The notes: a model not told the origin generated them from the letters alone. A DNA stretch of 64,000 nt from Pocillopora verrucosa (GCF_036669915.1 NC_089319.1:10091080-10155079), one strand, 5' to 3'; shown: positions 23,780 to 36,704, numbered from the stretch's first letter. Translations and numbers: made by a program.

Positions 23780-24530
23780 ATACTGTACCACAGATTTTGC
23801 ATGTGAATGTGAAGCTTCACAGCAGGAGTTTGACCAGAGAGGAATAGATGATTCTAGCTATTCGTATGGTATTGCCCAAAGTGAAAAGACAGGAGATATT
23901 GCATTGAGCAGGAAACGGCAGACCTGGAAAGTAAAGACTGCACTGCATGAATACTGTACCACAGATTTTGCGCTATTGCAGTGAGCGAAAATATTGTTGA
24001 TGGGGAAAGTAAAGATTGAGTCACACTGTACTGCAAATGTCCTGCGTTAATGCAAAGCTTCCCAGCAAGAGTTTGACCTGAGAGGAAAAGGGAATTCTAA
24101 CTTTCTGTGTAGTATTGCCCAAAGTGAAAACACAGGAGATATTACAGTGAGTAGGAAATTGCTGACCCAAAAAGTAAAGACTGTGTCGCATGAAGACTGT
24201 ACCACAGATTTTGTGCCCGAATGTGAAGCTTCCTAGCAGGGGTTTGACATGAGAGGAAAAGAGAATTCTAACCTTTCAAGTAGTATTGCCCAAAGCGACA
24301 GGATATATTGCAGTAAGCAGGAAACTGTTGACAGGGAAAGTAAAGATTGCATCACATACTATACCAAAGATTTCAAGTAGGGCAGTCAGTAGTTTGACCT
24401 GAGAGGAGAAGGGAATTCTTACCTTCAGTGTAGTATTGCCCAAAGCCAAAGGAGATACTACAGTGAGCAGGATACCGCTGACCAGGATAGTAAAGACTGC
24501 ATGACACACTGTACTGCAAATGTTAGAAGC
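23126..24530 (+). repeat. 171-bp tandem repeat array, partly coding
   Basis: Start points of the motif GAAGACT.TACCACAGATTT at 23126, 23297, 23468 and 23639 are exactly 171 bases apart. Related copies continue past the TRIM stop at about 23770, 23945, 24190, 24340 and 24490 with stops, deletions and shifted frames. A second frame (23556-23984) reads the next repeat units in the register that the TRIM frame loses. Confidence 0.85.
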
Positions 24531-25730
24531 TGTTAGAGATATATCATCTGCATATAATCTAATAGAAAAATAAGTATTTAACTCAGGAAAATCATTGATT
24601 TAGATAAGAAATGGGAGAGTTCCTAATATGGATCCTTGAGGTATGCCAGAGAAGGGTAAGGAAGGTAAAAGAATCCAATCCTACCAATGCATCAACCAAC
24701 ATGTTGGCCAATGCGTCAGACAACAGTCAACCGACTGTTGGTTGACATGTTGGCCTTATAACATACAAGATGTATCTTTGGTGTGTCAGTGGTGCATCGG
24801 TGACTTTGTTTAGGCCTTATTTATCTAAAGCATTGGTAGGGTGTTGGTGATGTGTTGGTAGTGTGTTGGCTGATGCATTGGTGGGATTGGATTCTTTACC
24901 TTTACCCAGAGAAGATTTGATGAAAATCAAATGTAACACCATGTACATAAACTTATTATTTGTTACAGCGTAGGTAAGATCTAAACCAATTTACTTCACG
25001 TTTGTGCAATCCATAATACTTAAGTTTCTCCAATAAGATAAGGTGGTTAACAGTATCAAATACTTTACTAACATCTAAGAACAAAGACACCATACTATCA
25101 AGGAAACTACCTTTAGAAAAAAATCTGATCTGAATTTCTTAGAATCAAAATGACAGAAATTTCTAAATTTAATAACATCAGGAAAAGGACTAAAATTTGG
25201 GTCACATAAAATACTGGTAAATGGTCAGCAATCTCAATGGCAAGACTACCGCTTGAGCAAGAAGTTGAATAATTAGTTAGAATGTGATCAATATAGCACT
25301 AGGACAGTTCAGTGAAGTGAGTTGCTTTAAAATTAAGTGACTAAAACCTTGAATTAAATTGAATTGAGATGTTCCTTAGAAATGATATTATTCTTAAAAG
25401 TATTCATGTATATCACCCATAATTATGAATTTTTTTCTTTCAGACTCTGAGATAAATGTTATATGGATTTGTCTCTAATTTATCTAGAACTTTTGTGTTA
25501 GAATACTTTGGTGGTTTCTAACTTCGGATGTGGTAAAAGTTTAAATCAGTCTCACAATTGAACCATGTCTCTGCGCATCCAATAAGGCCCAAACTAATAG
25601 AGATTGAATCCAGAAGAAAATTCAGTAGCTGAAAGTGCTGATTCAGACTTCTTGTATTCAAATGAATGACAGACAATTGAGGCCTTACAGTGAGAGATGG
25701 ATGTTTAATTTCATCTATTGTGTAAATCCC
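24530..25730 (-). mobile_element. Dead non-LTR retrotransposon (LINE) fragment
   Basis: Read on the minus strand, pieces of an endonuclease (LSVIHLNTRSLN, IGCAETWF, IIMGD) are followed by IDHILTN-like text and reverse transcriptase pieces: FDTVNH.ILLEKLKYYGL, GIPQGSILG and the catalytic YADD box. Frames change several times, and a stop follows the GIPQGSILG block. The order fits the CR1/L2/Rex1 group. It cannot be active. The 3' part after YADD is missing and abuts the TRIM repeat array. Confidence 0.85.
24655..24905. mobile_element. Inverted-repeat element nested in the LINE
   Basis: The termini share AAAGAATCCAATCC.ACCAATGCATCA in inverted orientation. The sequence CCAGAGAAG occurs directly on both sides (24646-24654 and 24906-24914) and fits an 8-9 bp target duplication. 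Removing the element restores continuity of the reverse transcriptase reading, so it inserted after the LINE. Confidence 0.8.
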
Positions 25731-25919
25731 ACGATCATTTAGTATTTGTAGGATCAGAGGACTTATGAGTCCTTAATTAGCATACCACCACAAACTTAGC
25801 AAATATTTGAGTTTGGTTAAGGTGAATTAAATAAAAGAAATATTAGAAAATAATTGATAGTACAAGTGTCAATAAAAGGGGACTTACTAAAAAAATACTG
25901 CAAGAATGCATCAGGTTGA

Positions 25920-26267
25920 TTAAATTTTTGAGGCTTCGTAGAGCTCACCGTTGATATATAAATTTCCGTGGTATTTGGTACATAGGCTCATATTCTCCTT
26001 CACTTTATCTTTAAGAGATGTTATGTCTCTCTGCATTGAGATTGCTTCTTTACATTGATTGCTTCTTGACAGGACTTCTATATTTTTCGCTAATTGTCGC
26101 ACAGTTCTTCGTCTTACATCAGGTGTTTCAGATATCCAGCCTCTTAGGCTGTGTAACGCAACGCCAAATACTCTCGAGTTATTAGTCATGATCATCACAT
26201 TTAGTTCAGGGATGGATGAGAAGTAATGGAAAAGAATGAATCCAGTCATAATTTCAAAACATTGCAA
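25920..26267 (-). CDS. Small hypothetical protein, 115 residues
   Basis: An ATG at 26267 opens a frame of 115 codons. Its composition looks protein-like: a hydrophobic start (residues 4-18) and a helical, charged rest with segments such as RRRTVRQLAKNIEVLS and DITSLKDKVKEN. I do not recognise it. It lies close to the start of the plus-strand EF-hand-like gene (26529), so the two could share a divergent promoter. A second minus-strand frame at 26494-26312 could be 5' leader or an upstream exon, but I find no donor-acceptor pair joining them. Confidence 0.35.
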   Translation of the reverse strand: MQCFEIMTGFILFHYFSSIPELNVMIMTNNSRVFGVALHSLRGWISETPDVRRRTVRQLAKNIEVLSRSNQCKEAISMQRDITSLKDKVKENMSLCTKYHGNLYINGELYEASKI

Positions 26268-26528
26268 TAGTCATCTATTTTGATAATTTTAGGTTATTTC
26301 ATCATTTTTTTTTAATTGAATAAATGGCACGTAATTTGTCTCGTCCGTATCCCTTTGTCCGATCCAAGATTTATTTTGGAAATGCCAAATGATTGGCGGG
26401 TTCTTCTGTGACAGTCCCAAAGGACCGTGTTGTCATGGAGTTTACGCACTAACTGAGCTGAGAAGAATGACTTTTGCGGCGAAGAGCTGCTCATTCATCT
26501 GCCGAATTAAGTAAATTTTCTCGTCGGA

Positions 26529-28310
26529 ATGCATTTCAAGTATCCAAGGAAGAGGGATTTCTATAATTGGGAAGAGTTACGGTAGGTTTAAAAGCTGTGT
26601 TATGAAACTATCATTTTTTCCAGCAGTTAGCATCCAGCAGCTAGCATCCTGTTGATCGAATTGCAATAGATTTGTTCTCGAATCTTCTTTCTACTCACTG
26701 GATTCGTTCGATTGCGTTGTAATTGGGCACAACTGACATCAACACTCTTATTTTTGTTTTTTGAATCAAACAGCTGTCTGGCAAAGGCTTTGGGGGTAAG
26801 TTCTCTTCATTAGATGACTTATTTCATTTTGCAACCCTCAATTTACACGTCGTGAAGACAACAAAGTAGATGTTCTTTTCGGGTTTTCTTTGTTCTTCTT
26901 TGTTCGTGAGGGGTTGTGAAAGCTAATTCCAGTGTGTGAGTAATTTTCTTTGCATTTTGGCTCCGATGATCCTCATTTATTTATTTATTATGTACTGGTA
27001 AAATGTGTTTTTAGATTTCTGTGAGCTCAGGATTGGGACGCAAACTGTTCGTCATATAGAAAACACCGGATGCACGGACAGAAGTAATTAGTCTCGAATT
27101 AGGTGACATGGTAATTTTTGGTCCTCACTTATAATATTTTTCTTTCGCATGTAGTTTAGAAAGGATCTCTTTCATAAAAATGTTCCCCAGGAACTTGAGA
27201 AGGATATATCCAATGGCCTCAGCACAAAGGTATGTACATGAGAGGCTGAGAAGCAAGAGGAGACATCTTACTTTTTACCTCTGCGAGGGTAGATATAATA
27301 TTCAGATCATTAAAGCATCCGAGACCAAGCTGAAGTGTTTGTGGGTTTGTTTGGGGGGAAGGGGTGGTCCAGGGGTTCCTGTAGCTCCCACGTTGGCTAA
27401 AATTATACTTTGAAGTCAGTAACACACAAAACTGTAAATTCAGGCAGGAAAAAAAGACAACAACATAATCTGAGGAATCTATGCTGCATGCATTACTCTT
27501 TGCGCTTGTAACAAAATGTCATTTTTAGTTAGACACAACATGACAGTGATGGTCGCAAAGGTACCTTGGATGGTACTTGGTGTAACCCCCCTTTTAACAA
27601 CCCAAGCTGCACCCATGTACCATATTAATCCTTCATATTAGGTCCACAGATTTAAGAAATTTTTTTAGTTGATAAGTGCCTTTAGTTCTTGGGCAAGGAC
27701 CTAATAGATGCTTTCTCTTAGTGCCTCTTGCTACAAGTTTAATGGGCTGCCACAAAGACTTGCCAAATGGTTATTATTAGGGAGGGGGACTGGGAGAAGC
27801 CTGTAACATACTTTTTAAGTATCCCTTCCTTTGTAGAAAAGCATTACTCTTAGTTCCTTGGTATTTCACAAGCCAGAAAAAACTTAAGCCGGCCATGTGA
27901 ATCAGTCACATAGATAGATTGTCTTTATTTTTAAAGGAGACAAAAAACTTGACTTATGTACTTTCCACTTTTTTTCATTGCTGGCTTATCTTTGCTCAGT
28001 CCATTTCAAACATGCTGGATATCAAGTGTCTCCATGGTGACATTCACCGTACATACAATATGCATGATGCACTGTACAACTCAAGAGTCATAGAGAAAGC
28101 TGTTGAAATGCTTTCAAACAGATATTTAAGGTAAACTGACATGATACTGATAATCTTGGGATAGAGTGAGTAATTGTGTAAACAATCTCTGTAATGGTTG
28201 CTAAAAACAGTCAGTTGAGTGATTGTAGATAAAGTACACTAGTTGCTCAAGTTAGATGAAAGAGATAAAATGGAATAAATTAGGTAAAAAATTTATTTTT
28301 TACACTGTTA

Positions 28311-28346
<36 letters not shown>

Positions 28347-31300
28347 GTGTCTCACAAATTTTATTTTTAAAAATTTAAAGAATCACAGGATTGGGTCTGA
28401 CTTTTATATATTTTTATATTTCAAGGCTTAAGACTCTGGGAAAAGGAAATTCCAGTAGTTGCTATGAAATAAATTCTGAAATTTATGACAAAGTGAATGG
28501 TTTTTTTTTTTTAATATCATGAAACATTGGAATATACCTAAACAGTGGATAGCATTGAAGGCAAGCTTTGATTGGCTGCTCAAACTCCGAATATCCCTTT
28601 CTAGTCTCTTATTAGCAACTCACACAAAATTTGCATCTGGAAAAGGTTTTAATTTTTGCAAAGTTAAAATCATCTTTTTGTGCTATATTGTGTCACTGTT
28701 TTTGTATATTCTGTAACAACAATTGACCTCCTCTTTTGTGAATATATGTAGTTGTAAATTATTGTGATCATTACACCTTTTTACGAATAATCATTAGATG
28801 TGATTTCCCATAGATATCTAAAATATACTTCTTAATACCAGACTTTGACCCCTCTCCCTCTGAAAATCTGTTAAAGTTCCAAACTTTTTGCACATCTCTC
28901 TTCCCTGAAATTTTTAGTGACTCTCCTCCAACTGGGGAGGGATATTTTTCAAATCCATTTATTAATAGTTAAAAAATTTGTCACAAAGTTAGAAAACAAT
29001 TAATCACAACTTTTTGTCTCAGTTTTCAGGAATTAAGAGAAGTTCGTGTAGCTTTTCAGTTGTATGAACATGAAGACATGCTGGGTTTGGTTACTGATGA
29101 GCACACTTTACTTAGAACTTTGAAGGTGATGTTTATTTTTATCTCAGTAGGAATTCATGATACGAAGTGAATAAAACTAAACCCTTCACACCCTGATGTT
29201 AGTATGTATATTCTCCATACTGTTCTTGCTATATTTTCTAAGTGATGACAAAGAGAATTTGTTCAACAATCAAGCGCTTCTTTAGTTAGTGATCATATCC
29301 TTTATTCTCATGATCTTAATGTTTGATTCAGGGATGATATTGTAAGGAGAAATTGGAAGCTAGTCACTCTTAGGGATTTAAGGGTTAAATGCTCTTGATA
29401 ATAATAACATAGTTTCAAATAATCTTTTTCTCCCTTAAATAACAATATTTGCATTCAACAGAGAAAGCCTGATCTTGTGTTTGATATATGGGTAGTCCTC
29501 CTCTCTTAAATAGTGAATCTGCATTTTTTTGTTTTCAGATCTGCGGAAGAGCTGTTTCACCATTAAAACTGAAGCAACACGTAAGTGAAGCTCTTTTAAC
29601 TTGTTTTAGAATTATGAATAAATTCATATAAATTCATGTCAATTTTAAATTTTTTTATCAAAAATTAAAAGTTTTAGAAACCAATATGTGATGAAATCAG
29701 GAATACTAATTTTGATTCAAATAAAAGTTGATTGAAAGCCAGTCCTACTCCTAAGCTTTTGTACGTATTGCATGCCTATCTTTTAAGACATTTGTGCGTT
29801 TTTTTTAACAGATCAAACACATGAAAAGACAAGTTGCTGATCGTGTGATGCTTTATGAATTCTTGGATCTCTTGCTCTTGTGAGTAGAAGACTTAATAAA
29901 ACATTGAAGGAGCTGCCTTTTTTCCAATAGAAAAGTAATAATCATAAATCCATAACTGTTTTTTCTTCACTTTCAAGTTAACTTTTTCTTTCAGATCACA
30001 ACTGATTTCTTTTTTGTATAAAGTTCTCAAGTAGATCAATTTATATTAATTTATTTAACTATTCCCTGTTAGTTTCTGTGCCACTTGTTTCTGATCCTTG
30101 TAGTGAATTGTGTTTGAATTATAAGAGATTTGTGACAATCATCAATGGCTTAACTGTAAGGTTAATCATCGCTGTGTTTCAGGTGTGAACGGGACACTGA
30201 CGTGCAGCTTCAACCTCTTCCACAAGTCACTGGTGTGGACAAGAATAATTTGTACAAGGTACAGACTGAATATGACTTTCTACAGAAATGCTATTTTTTG
30301 TAATTATTGGAACTGTAACTATAATTGCATTCTTAAAAATTAGCAAGGTAAAATTAATTCTAATAATAGTTTGCATTTTTTGGGTGTTGACATTGTTCTC
30401 TGTATCAGCTGTGTGATTTTCAAGCAGTCCTTTGCACAGAAGATGAGAAGAAGATTCGTCATTTAGACACTTTGTATGAGGTAAAATTTTGTATTATGAT
30501 AGTGATATGATGATGATCATAGCAAAAATTATGATATTAACAAAAAATATTAAAAAACATGTATGTAAACTATTTAGATTGCCAGAGAGGATGCCCACCT
30601 CCTCTCACATGTATTTTATGTTACACTATTAACTGTCTTTTTTTCCATGTCCCATGCACAGTGACGCAAACGTTCCCCTAGAAAATCTCAAGAATCTTTT
30701 AAGAAGAGTTTGCACATTTTCTCTCTTTTAGCAAGGATCTGTTAGATCGAGTATGAGCCATAACAAGGATGTCCCTTCATGGAGACTTCTACACCAGGAT
30801 TATTTTGTGGATAGTAACCCAAGAATAGAACTGGTAGGGAAGCTTAATGACGGTTTGCTTGTTTGGCTTGAATTTTCTGAATGTTCATAATGGGTGGAGA
30901 ATCTATTGTGCCATTACCATGAGCTGTAGAGTGGAACAAGGTAGTGTTTGAGCTGCCCTCTTTCACAGTGCATTCTTTTTCACAAGTCAAAGAAGGAAGA
31001 AAACTAATATCAAATGGCAAAGGTTTTGAACAAATTATTTTGCACTGCACTATGTTGTAATAATGATTCTTGATTTTTTGTTGATTTCTTTTGACTTGTG
31101 CAGTGTGACTAAACTCAAAATAAGGGGTGTGGACTTATTGTCTCAGAATCAGGGGTGCTTTTTGACTCCTTGTCATTTTATTAATGAACAACTTGACTCA
31201 TGTGATGATACACTACAACCTTTTCTTATCCACAGCAAACAAGAAAGGAAACATAACAGATTTTGTGAATCTTTCTAAGTACCTGCTCCTTATACTTCTT

Positions 31301-34300
31301 CAAACTTCTTCTAGGTTAGCAGGCAACAGCAGAGATCCTTGGAACTTTGTGATCATTTGGATCACTCAAATAAAAAGGTACATTTAACGAAGAGAAATGT
31401 TTGGTTGTTGTTACCATGAACTTCTGTATACATCATGACATGAAGCCATATACTGTAGGTATGCAATGTGTGCTGAGAGATACTGACACATGTATACATT
31501 TAGTCAGCTAGTTTTATGTTGTGGCTCAACTTGTTTTCTTGGCATAAATTGTTTCCTACCAGTTTGTTTTTTATTTTTCTTTGGCTTGTAATTATGTGAT
31601 AAATTTTGAATCTAGAAAAAAATTAAATTAGAACCTGTGCATACATTGCCTTACATTTCTGCTTATTTTTGCCAGGTGATGCATGCCAGATGTGGCTATA
31701 CAGGAACTTCCCGAAGAACTGCTTTTGTTGACCTCAATGATGTCAGTAGAAAATTAAAGCCACTGGAAAAACCTCCCCTCAGATTTGTAAGTTATCTGAG
31801 AAATTTGACAAAAATCAATCAAACTCTCCTTACTGGTATCATTCATTTTTTCATGACAAATATGCTGTGTATCATTCCTTGTCTCAGATGTTCAGGTACC
31901 TTAAGTGCTGTAACTGATCATATAATGATATGTGATTGACATTTCTTTTTGGCAAAATCCAAGAATTGTTATGACACAGATGCCCTGGTTTAAAATCAGA
32001 CACCTTGAAGACATATCTGCTAATTAAAGAATGGCCTGAAAACTTGGAGAATTTCATCATGCATTTGAAAAAAGTTGAAAGTTTATTAAACCTACATAAA
32101 ATAGATTTATGTCCATGGGACATTTTTTTAAATATTATGTTGATTATCAATCTCTATTAATATTAGAAAGCCCAACAGCACAAGGAAGAAGTTGAAGGTA
32201 AGAAATATTATCAATTTTGTCACAAATAATTGGTTCAAAAATTGGCTTGTGGTGATTAGTTTTCTGAACCCTTATTCAAGGTAAATTTAGGCTAGAATAG
32301 CCAATTTCATTACCAAGCCTCAGTGAGTGTTTTCTCTTAGTATTTTAAGCACTACAGGTAAACTGAAATTTTCAAACCAGTAGTCAAGAGCAATCTTTTA
32401 GCTGTTGAGTTTTCAAGAATTTCAAGCAATCTTTGAGTAATAAATTACTAGGTAGGTGGTAAATATTACTGGTTACCACCTGAAAGGGAGAACACTGAAG
32501 CCTTGCAGTAACTTTTTTGCTTGTTCCTATGACATGACTGTTTGCAACAGGCTTTCAAGAGTGTTTCACTTGTCCAAAACCCAATTTCAAGAGGTCTCAT
32601 CAATGATAGTTATTGTCACTCGGCTGGTATTCACTCTGATGTATGTGCATTTGTAGATGAAGGAGTTACAAAAGAAGAGGAACAACACCAGAAAATCGAC
32701 ATAACAAGATTAAGTGCTTCATCAGTAGGATCTTTCAAGTTTTATAGAGAATTTGATGGAACCACTTCAGCAAAGTTATCAAGGACTTCAAAACTTGGAC
32801 ATCAGGGAATCCTAGTAACTCCAAGGGTAACAAAATATTTGATTGTACAAAGGCTGTTATTTCTAATCTAGGTTTGAAGGTTTAGCCTATTTTCTATTTC
32901 TTCTTACTGTGCTAAAGAATGCATGTCGGAGAGTCCACATTTCAATTCCTTTTTTTCTTGAATTATAAAACTCCCAGGAGCGACCAAAAAGGAATTTAAA
33001 ACAATTTCAAGCATAAAGGTATCAAGGAGATAAGAATAATATCAACTTGGGGAGTTTTTAAATTTAACATCAAATGCTCGATGCCAAAATGACAAGAAAT
33101 ATATGGCAGACAGGGTGAAGAATTTATTGTCAGACCTTGGGAGTTAGGGGTTTATGTAAATCAAATTGGAGGAAACAACACATTTCGTAAAATAACTGTC
33201 TAACGTACAAAAATTTAGAAAGCTATCAGCTTACGAGCAATCCCTCATTGTTAGCGCCGCAGGACGGTCGTTTCTCCGCCTGCAAGAAGATTTGAGACAA
33301 GTCGGGGGAGAGGTTCGCCAGGAGTCTGGCACTAAAAGTAAGGCTACACTCTTTGCGAACTTCTCGCCAGCGCGCGTTGCTCAGGCGGGCCAAATACTTT
33401 CATACAAAATAATAACGTTCGTGCTGGAGCGCTGATAATGAGGGCCTGCGAGAAAAATATAAATCAAAGACTTGCATCTAACAGAGGGTCTAAAAATGGG
33501 TTACCTTGATCACGTTTAGAAACAAGTTCAAGTTAAGTTTTTTGAATTTGTTTATCCTCATAGGACCTCTACAATTCACATGTGATGTCACAGAACTTAC
33601 AGTGGGACATGGAAACACAGGTTTGTCTCTTACAATCTGCCATGCTTTCATATATATCCAATCCTAATGGCAAAAACTTGTAAGGTTATCAAAAAGTGGA
33701 TTATTCTAAGTGACAGGTTACACAATCCATCTTTTTTCTTTGCAGTCCCAAAGGTTAAAACAAAGAAGTGATAAACACATGAAGGAGAAGTACTCTGGTT
33801 ATTACAAAAAGCTGAAACTGTTTCAAGATCCTGGCGAAAATCCGGAAAATGAAGGTAATCGAGGTATTGTTGTTGATGATCTCACTGGCAAATATATTTG
33901 ATTATACGGAAATTCCCTCTTGAATTGTGAAATCAGAGATTTTATTGGTTTAATTTTTTTAGCGTTCCCACAGGTAATATTTGTTGACTACTCGCCAATC
34001 AGAATCTTTGTTCCGTCAGAGAGCTTTTTGATTGAATAACGTTGAAACGATATTATTTACATGAGCGCTATTAAAGCAGTGTTCTCATGACGTCTTTTCT
34101 GGTGACATTCCGCAGATATCAATTTGGTGTCTGATTTTAACTTTCCACGCACAAAGAACAGCCAATCATAAGTACCAACTGAATGACGATCAGTTTTATC
34201 TCTGATCTGTGTACATCAGAATGTAACTTTCCTTTTTGAATACGATTCTAAAGAAAAAGAAAATCAGTGTGTAGTATGTTCTGTTTGTCGAGAAAGTTAC

Positions 34301-35483
34301 AGATAATGTTAATAAACTAGCTGATTTATTTAAGCGCAAAACACTCTCGTTCATTTATGTTACTTTAACTGATATCCATGCTGTTATTGAGAAACATTTG
34401 CTTGAATTTTAGGTTCCAGGCAGTCCAAGGTTAAGGTATTTATGCCATTTTATCATTTTAGGCCAGAGGCCAAGTTGACGAAGTGTAAACGACAGTGTGC
34501 TTCAAAGTGAATTTGTGCGATTGCTGCATTTCTTATTCTGAAAATCTCTAAGCTGAATTCTCCTTTGATCCCTCTCCTTGAAAGCTCGCAGTATTTGAGG
34601 AGCAGGCGGTTAAAATTTAATAGATAAATTGTTATTAGTGATTCAAAACGGCACGCTAAATTAGCGACGAGACTCTGCGCGCTAGCCTGTGTCACAGTTA
34701 TTTCCGTTTCCCTTAAGTCAAGCGCGCAAGTCGTGAGGTGATCATAAGTCGTGAGCAGGCCCTTTTCTTTTGGTCTGCCATGGTATTTATCAGGGAGGAA
34801 GTGAGCTGCTAAAGCTAGATTTTCCAATGTTTCAAATGCGTGTCACTCTCAAAAAGAAAGTGACAGTACAACCTCGTTTGTAAGGTCTATCTCGTCTTTT
34901 CTCTTCGAAAGAAACGTGGCTTCTGAGAACGAGAAAGCTCCCTCCAGCTTTCGGTGCGGGGAAGAGAGAAAGCCTGGGCCGACGAGGTTGAGAGGTAGTA
35001 CTCTAATGTATGTTTGAATTCGTGATCTAACAGGAGATGCCAGAAAACAGTACAACTGCGGTCAAACCAGCAGATTCCACTCCAGTAGAACTAGTCATTA
35101 CACCACGAAAACAAGTTCCGGAATTAGATTCAATATACAACACGTTAATGGAGAGATTACAGAGAACGGACACCTTGTTAGACTTCGGCGAAGTCCGAGT
35201 TCAGGAATTTGGTTCATCAATGCCATCCAACATCAGCGATGGTCATTCGCTGACGACCCGAAAGTTGCGCTCAGAGCAAGTGACTCCCCAGAGGTTTGGA
35301 ATGACAGGGAAGGTTCGACTTCAAAGACTGGGTTCCCTGAGGTCAACTCCACCGAAGGAGAGTGATGCTACAGAAAAACAAGACGAAGTTGAACAATTGC
35401 TGGAGAAACTTCAAGAAGCGAACCATGTAGCGAGTGGTAAAAAGGGTTTTTTAAATCCAAAACCCTTCGTTTTCGCTAAATGA
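26529..35483 (+). CDS. EF-hand-like protein, 619 residues, family not recognised
   Basis: Eighteen coding exons join in phase: 26529-26581, 26774-26795, 27155-27229, 28000-28130, 29023-29125, 29539-29580, 29812-29879, 30183-30258, 30409-30480, 30732-30833, 31315-31377, 31676-31786, 32171-32197, 32551-32826, 33564-33620, 33746-33854, 34413-34435 and 35034-35483. Residues about 94-166 look like a degenerate EF-hand pair: the first loop, with YEHEDMLGLVTDE, has several acidic positions, and the second lacks them, so calcium binding is doubtful. The rest is charged, with a Lys/Arg-rich helix near exon 16 and a Ser/Thr/Pro-rich C-terminus. Exon 13 is the least certain; it needs an AAAG acceptor to keep phase. 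No signal peptide or membrane segment is seen. It could belong to one of several poorly studied animal EF-hand families. Confidence 0.75.
28314..28342. repeat. AT dinucleotide microsatellite
   Basis: An uninterrupted run of AT units lies in intron 4 of the EF-hand-like gene. Confidence 0.95.
29179..29389 (+). repeat. About 210-bp inverted-repeat element, subfamily 2
   Basis: It begins AACCCTTCACACCCTGATGTTAGTATG and ends ACTCTTAGGGATTTAAGGGTT. It is a relative of the copies at 50551 and 58420 and lies in an intron. Confidence 0.65.
32967..33154 (+). repeat. About 190-bp inverted-repeat element, subfamily 3
   Basis: It begins AAACTCCCAGGAG and ends CAGACCTTGGGAGTTAGGGG. It resembles the copy at 52287-52500 and is intronic. 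Confidence 0.6.
33230..33454. mobile_element. GC-rich inverted-repeat element in an intron
   Basis: The left end CTTACGAGCAATCCCTCATT and the right end AATGAGGGCCTGCGAGAA are inverted relatives. The interior is much richer in G and C than the intron around it. Confidence 0.55.
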
Positions 35484-36698
35484 TGAACAATTTTTTGACT
35501 CGACAGAATCACGCACAGGCTACGAAGTTGTGCAGGGGTGTGTGTCAATATTGGATTTGTGCGCTCTCCTAGTGATTGGATGAGTAGACTCGCGTGCCCC
35601 TCCTCCCAACCAATCAGCAGACCAATTAGATGCCTTAGCCTCTCTTTGCTTTCCACGCTCGAAGCAGTTGCCGACATCGCTTTACGTTGAGTTCTCATAA
35701 GCTTCTTTCAACTTTTTTCTTCTTTTTCTGACTGGCAGGTGTAGGTACATAGTTTTGGTTTTAAGACACACTCGAATTCGCTCTATCTTGAAACAGAAAC
35801 ATTTGGAGGTACAAGAATCCTGTCGTTTGTTTCAACAGTTTAACCCTCGTAATGCAAATGACCTCACATGAGAAATGCTGTGTAAGAATTAATAGCCGAG
35901 AGAAATGTATGTAGAAATTTATCAAGAACACCTTAAAACACAATTGAGTTTCTACTGTAAAAATGTGTATATTTTTTCAGAAAATTAGAGTTTTAGCAAA
36001 TATTTAACTTGTATTGTAATTCTTAAAAATATTAATGCACATAAATGAAATTTAAAATTTGATACGCAAAATATAAAGACGCAAATTGTAGGCGCTTGAC
36101 TGATCATAACCCCCCCTTTTTGCCCACGGTAGGTGCAATACCATATTTGATATTTTTGTTTGAACTGTTACCTCATATTCTGGCAAAAATAGCTTCTAGG
36201 CTATGACAATTTATATGATTTATACGAATCAGTGTCGTGCGAGGTTGCGCTTGGCGCTGGCGTCAACTATCCTTTCAGAGACGCGTTAAGACCCCTCTAA
36301 AGTTTCTCTTCATACCAATGGTTTGACTTCGCCGAAAAGTCTACTCGCTTAAAAAGTAACAAATCAAATAAAAAGTTCCACCGTATATCCTTTACTACTT
36401 CGCCGTCCTCGAAATCAAGCAAGCCACTGTACTTTTCTTTTCGTATTCATACGATTAAACGTCGCAGCGTTTTCTTCAAGAGCGGTGTCCATTTATTTCT
36501 GATTCATATTTCTAAAATCACTGACATCACAGTCGTAAATAGAAAGTAAAATAGACTGAACATGTTCAAATTCTAATGTTTTGGGTTTTTTTTAGTTGCT
36601 AAAAACTGCAAGGGCTCTTTAAAAGATGGTTCATATTGTCGGATAGAGCCTTACCATGGACAGATGGAGCTCATACCTGATCGTACCTGTAATATTCC

Positions 36699-36704
36699 AA
36701 TAAA
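36699..36704 (+). terminator. Candidate poly(A) signal
   Basis: This AATAAA lies about 1.2 kb after the stop of the EF-hand-like gene. A nearer one at 36367 is equally possible. Confidence 0.3.

Noticed and set aside
27919..28134. Start of a separate gene at 27919
   Set aside because: The frame is simply exon 4 of the EF-hand-like gene extended upstream into intron.
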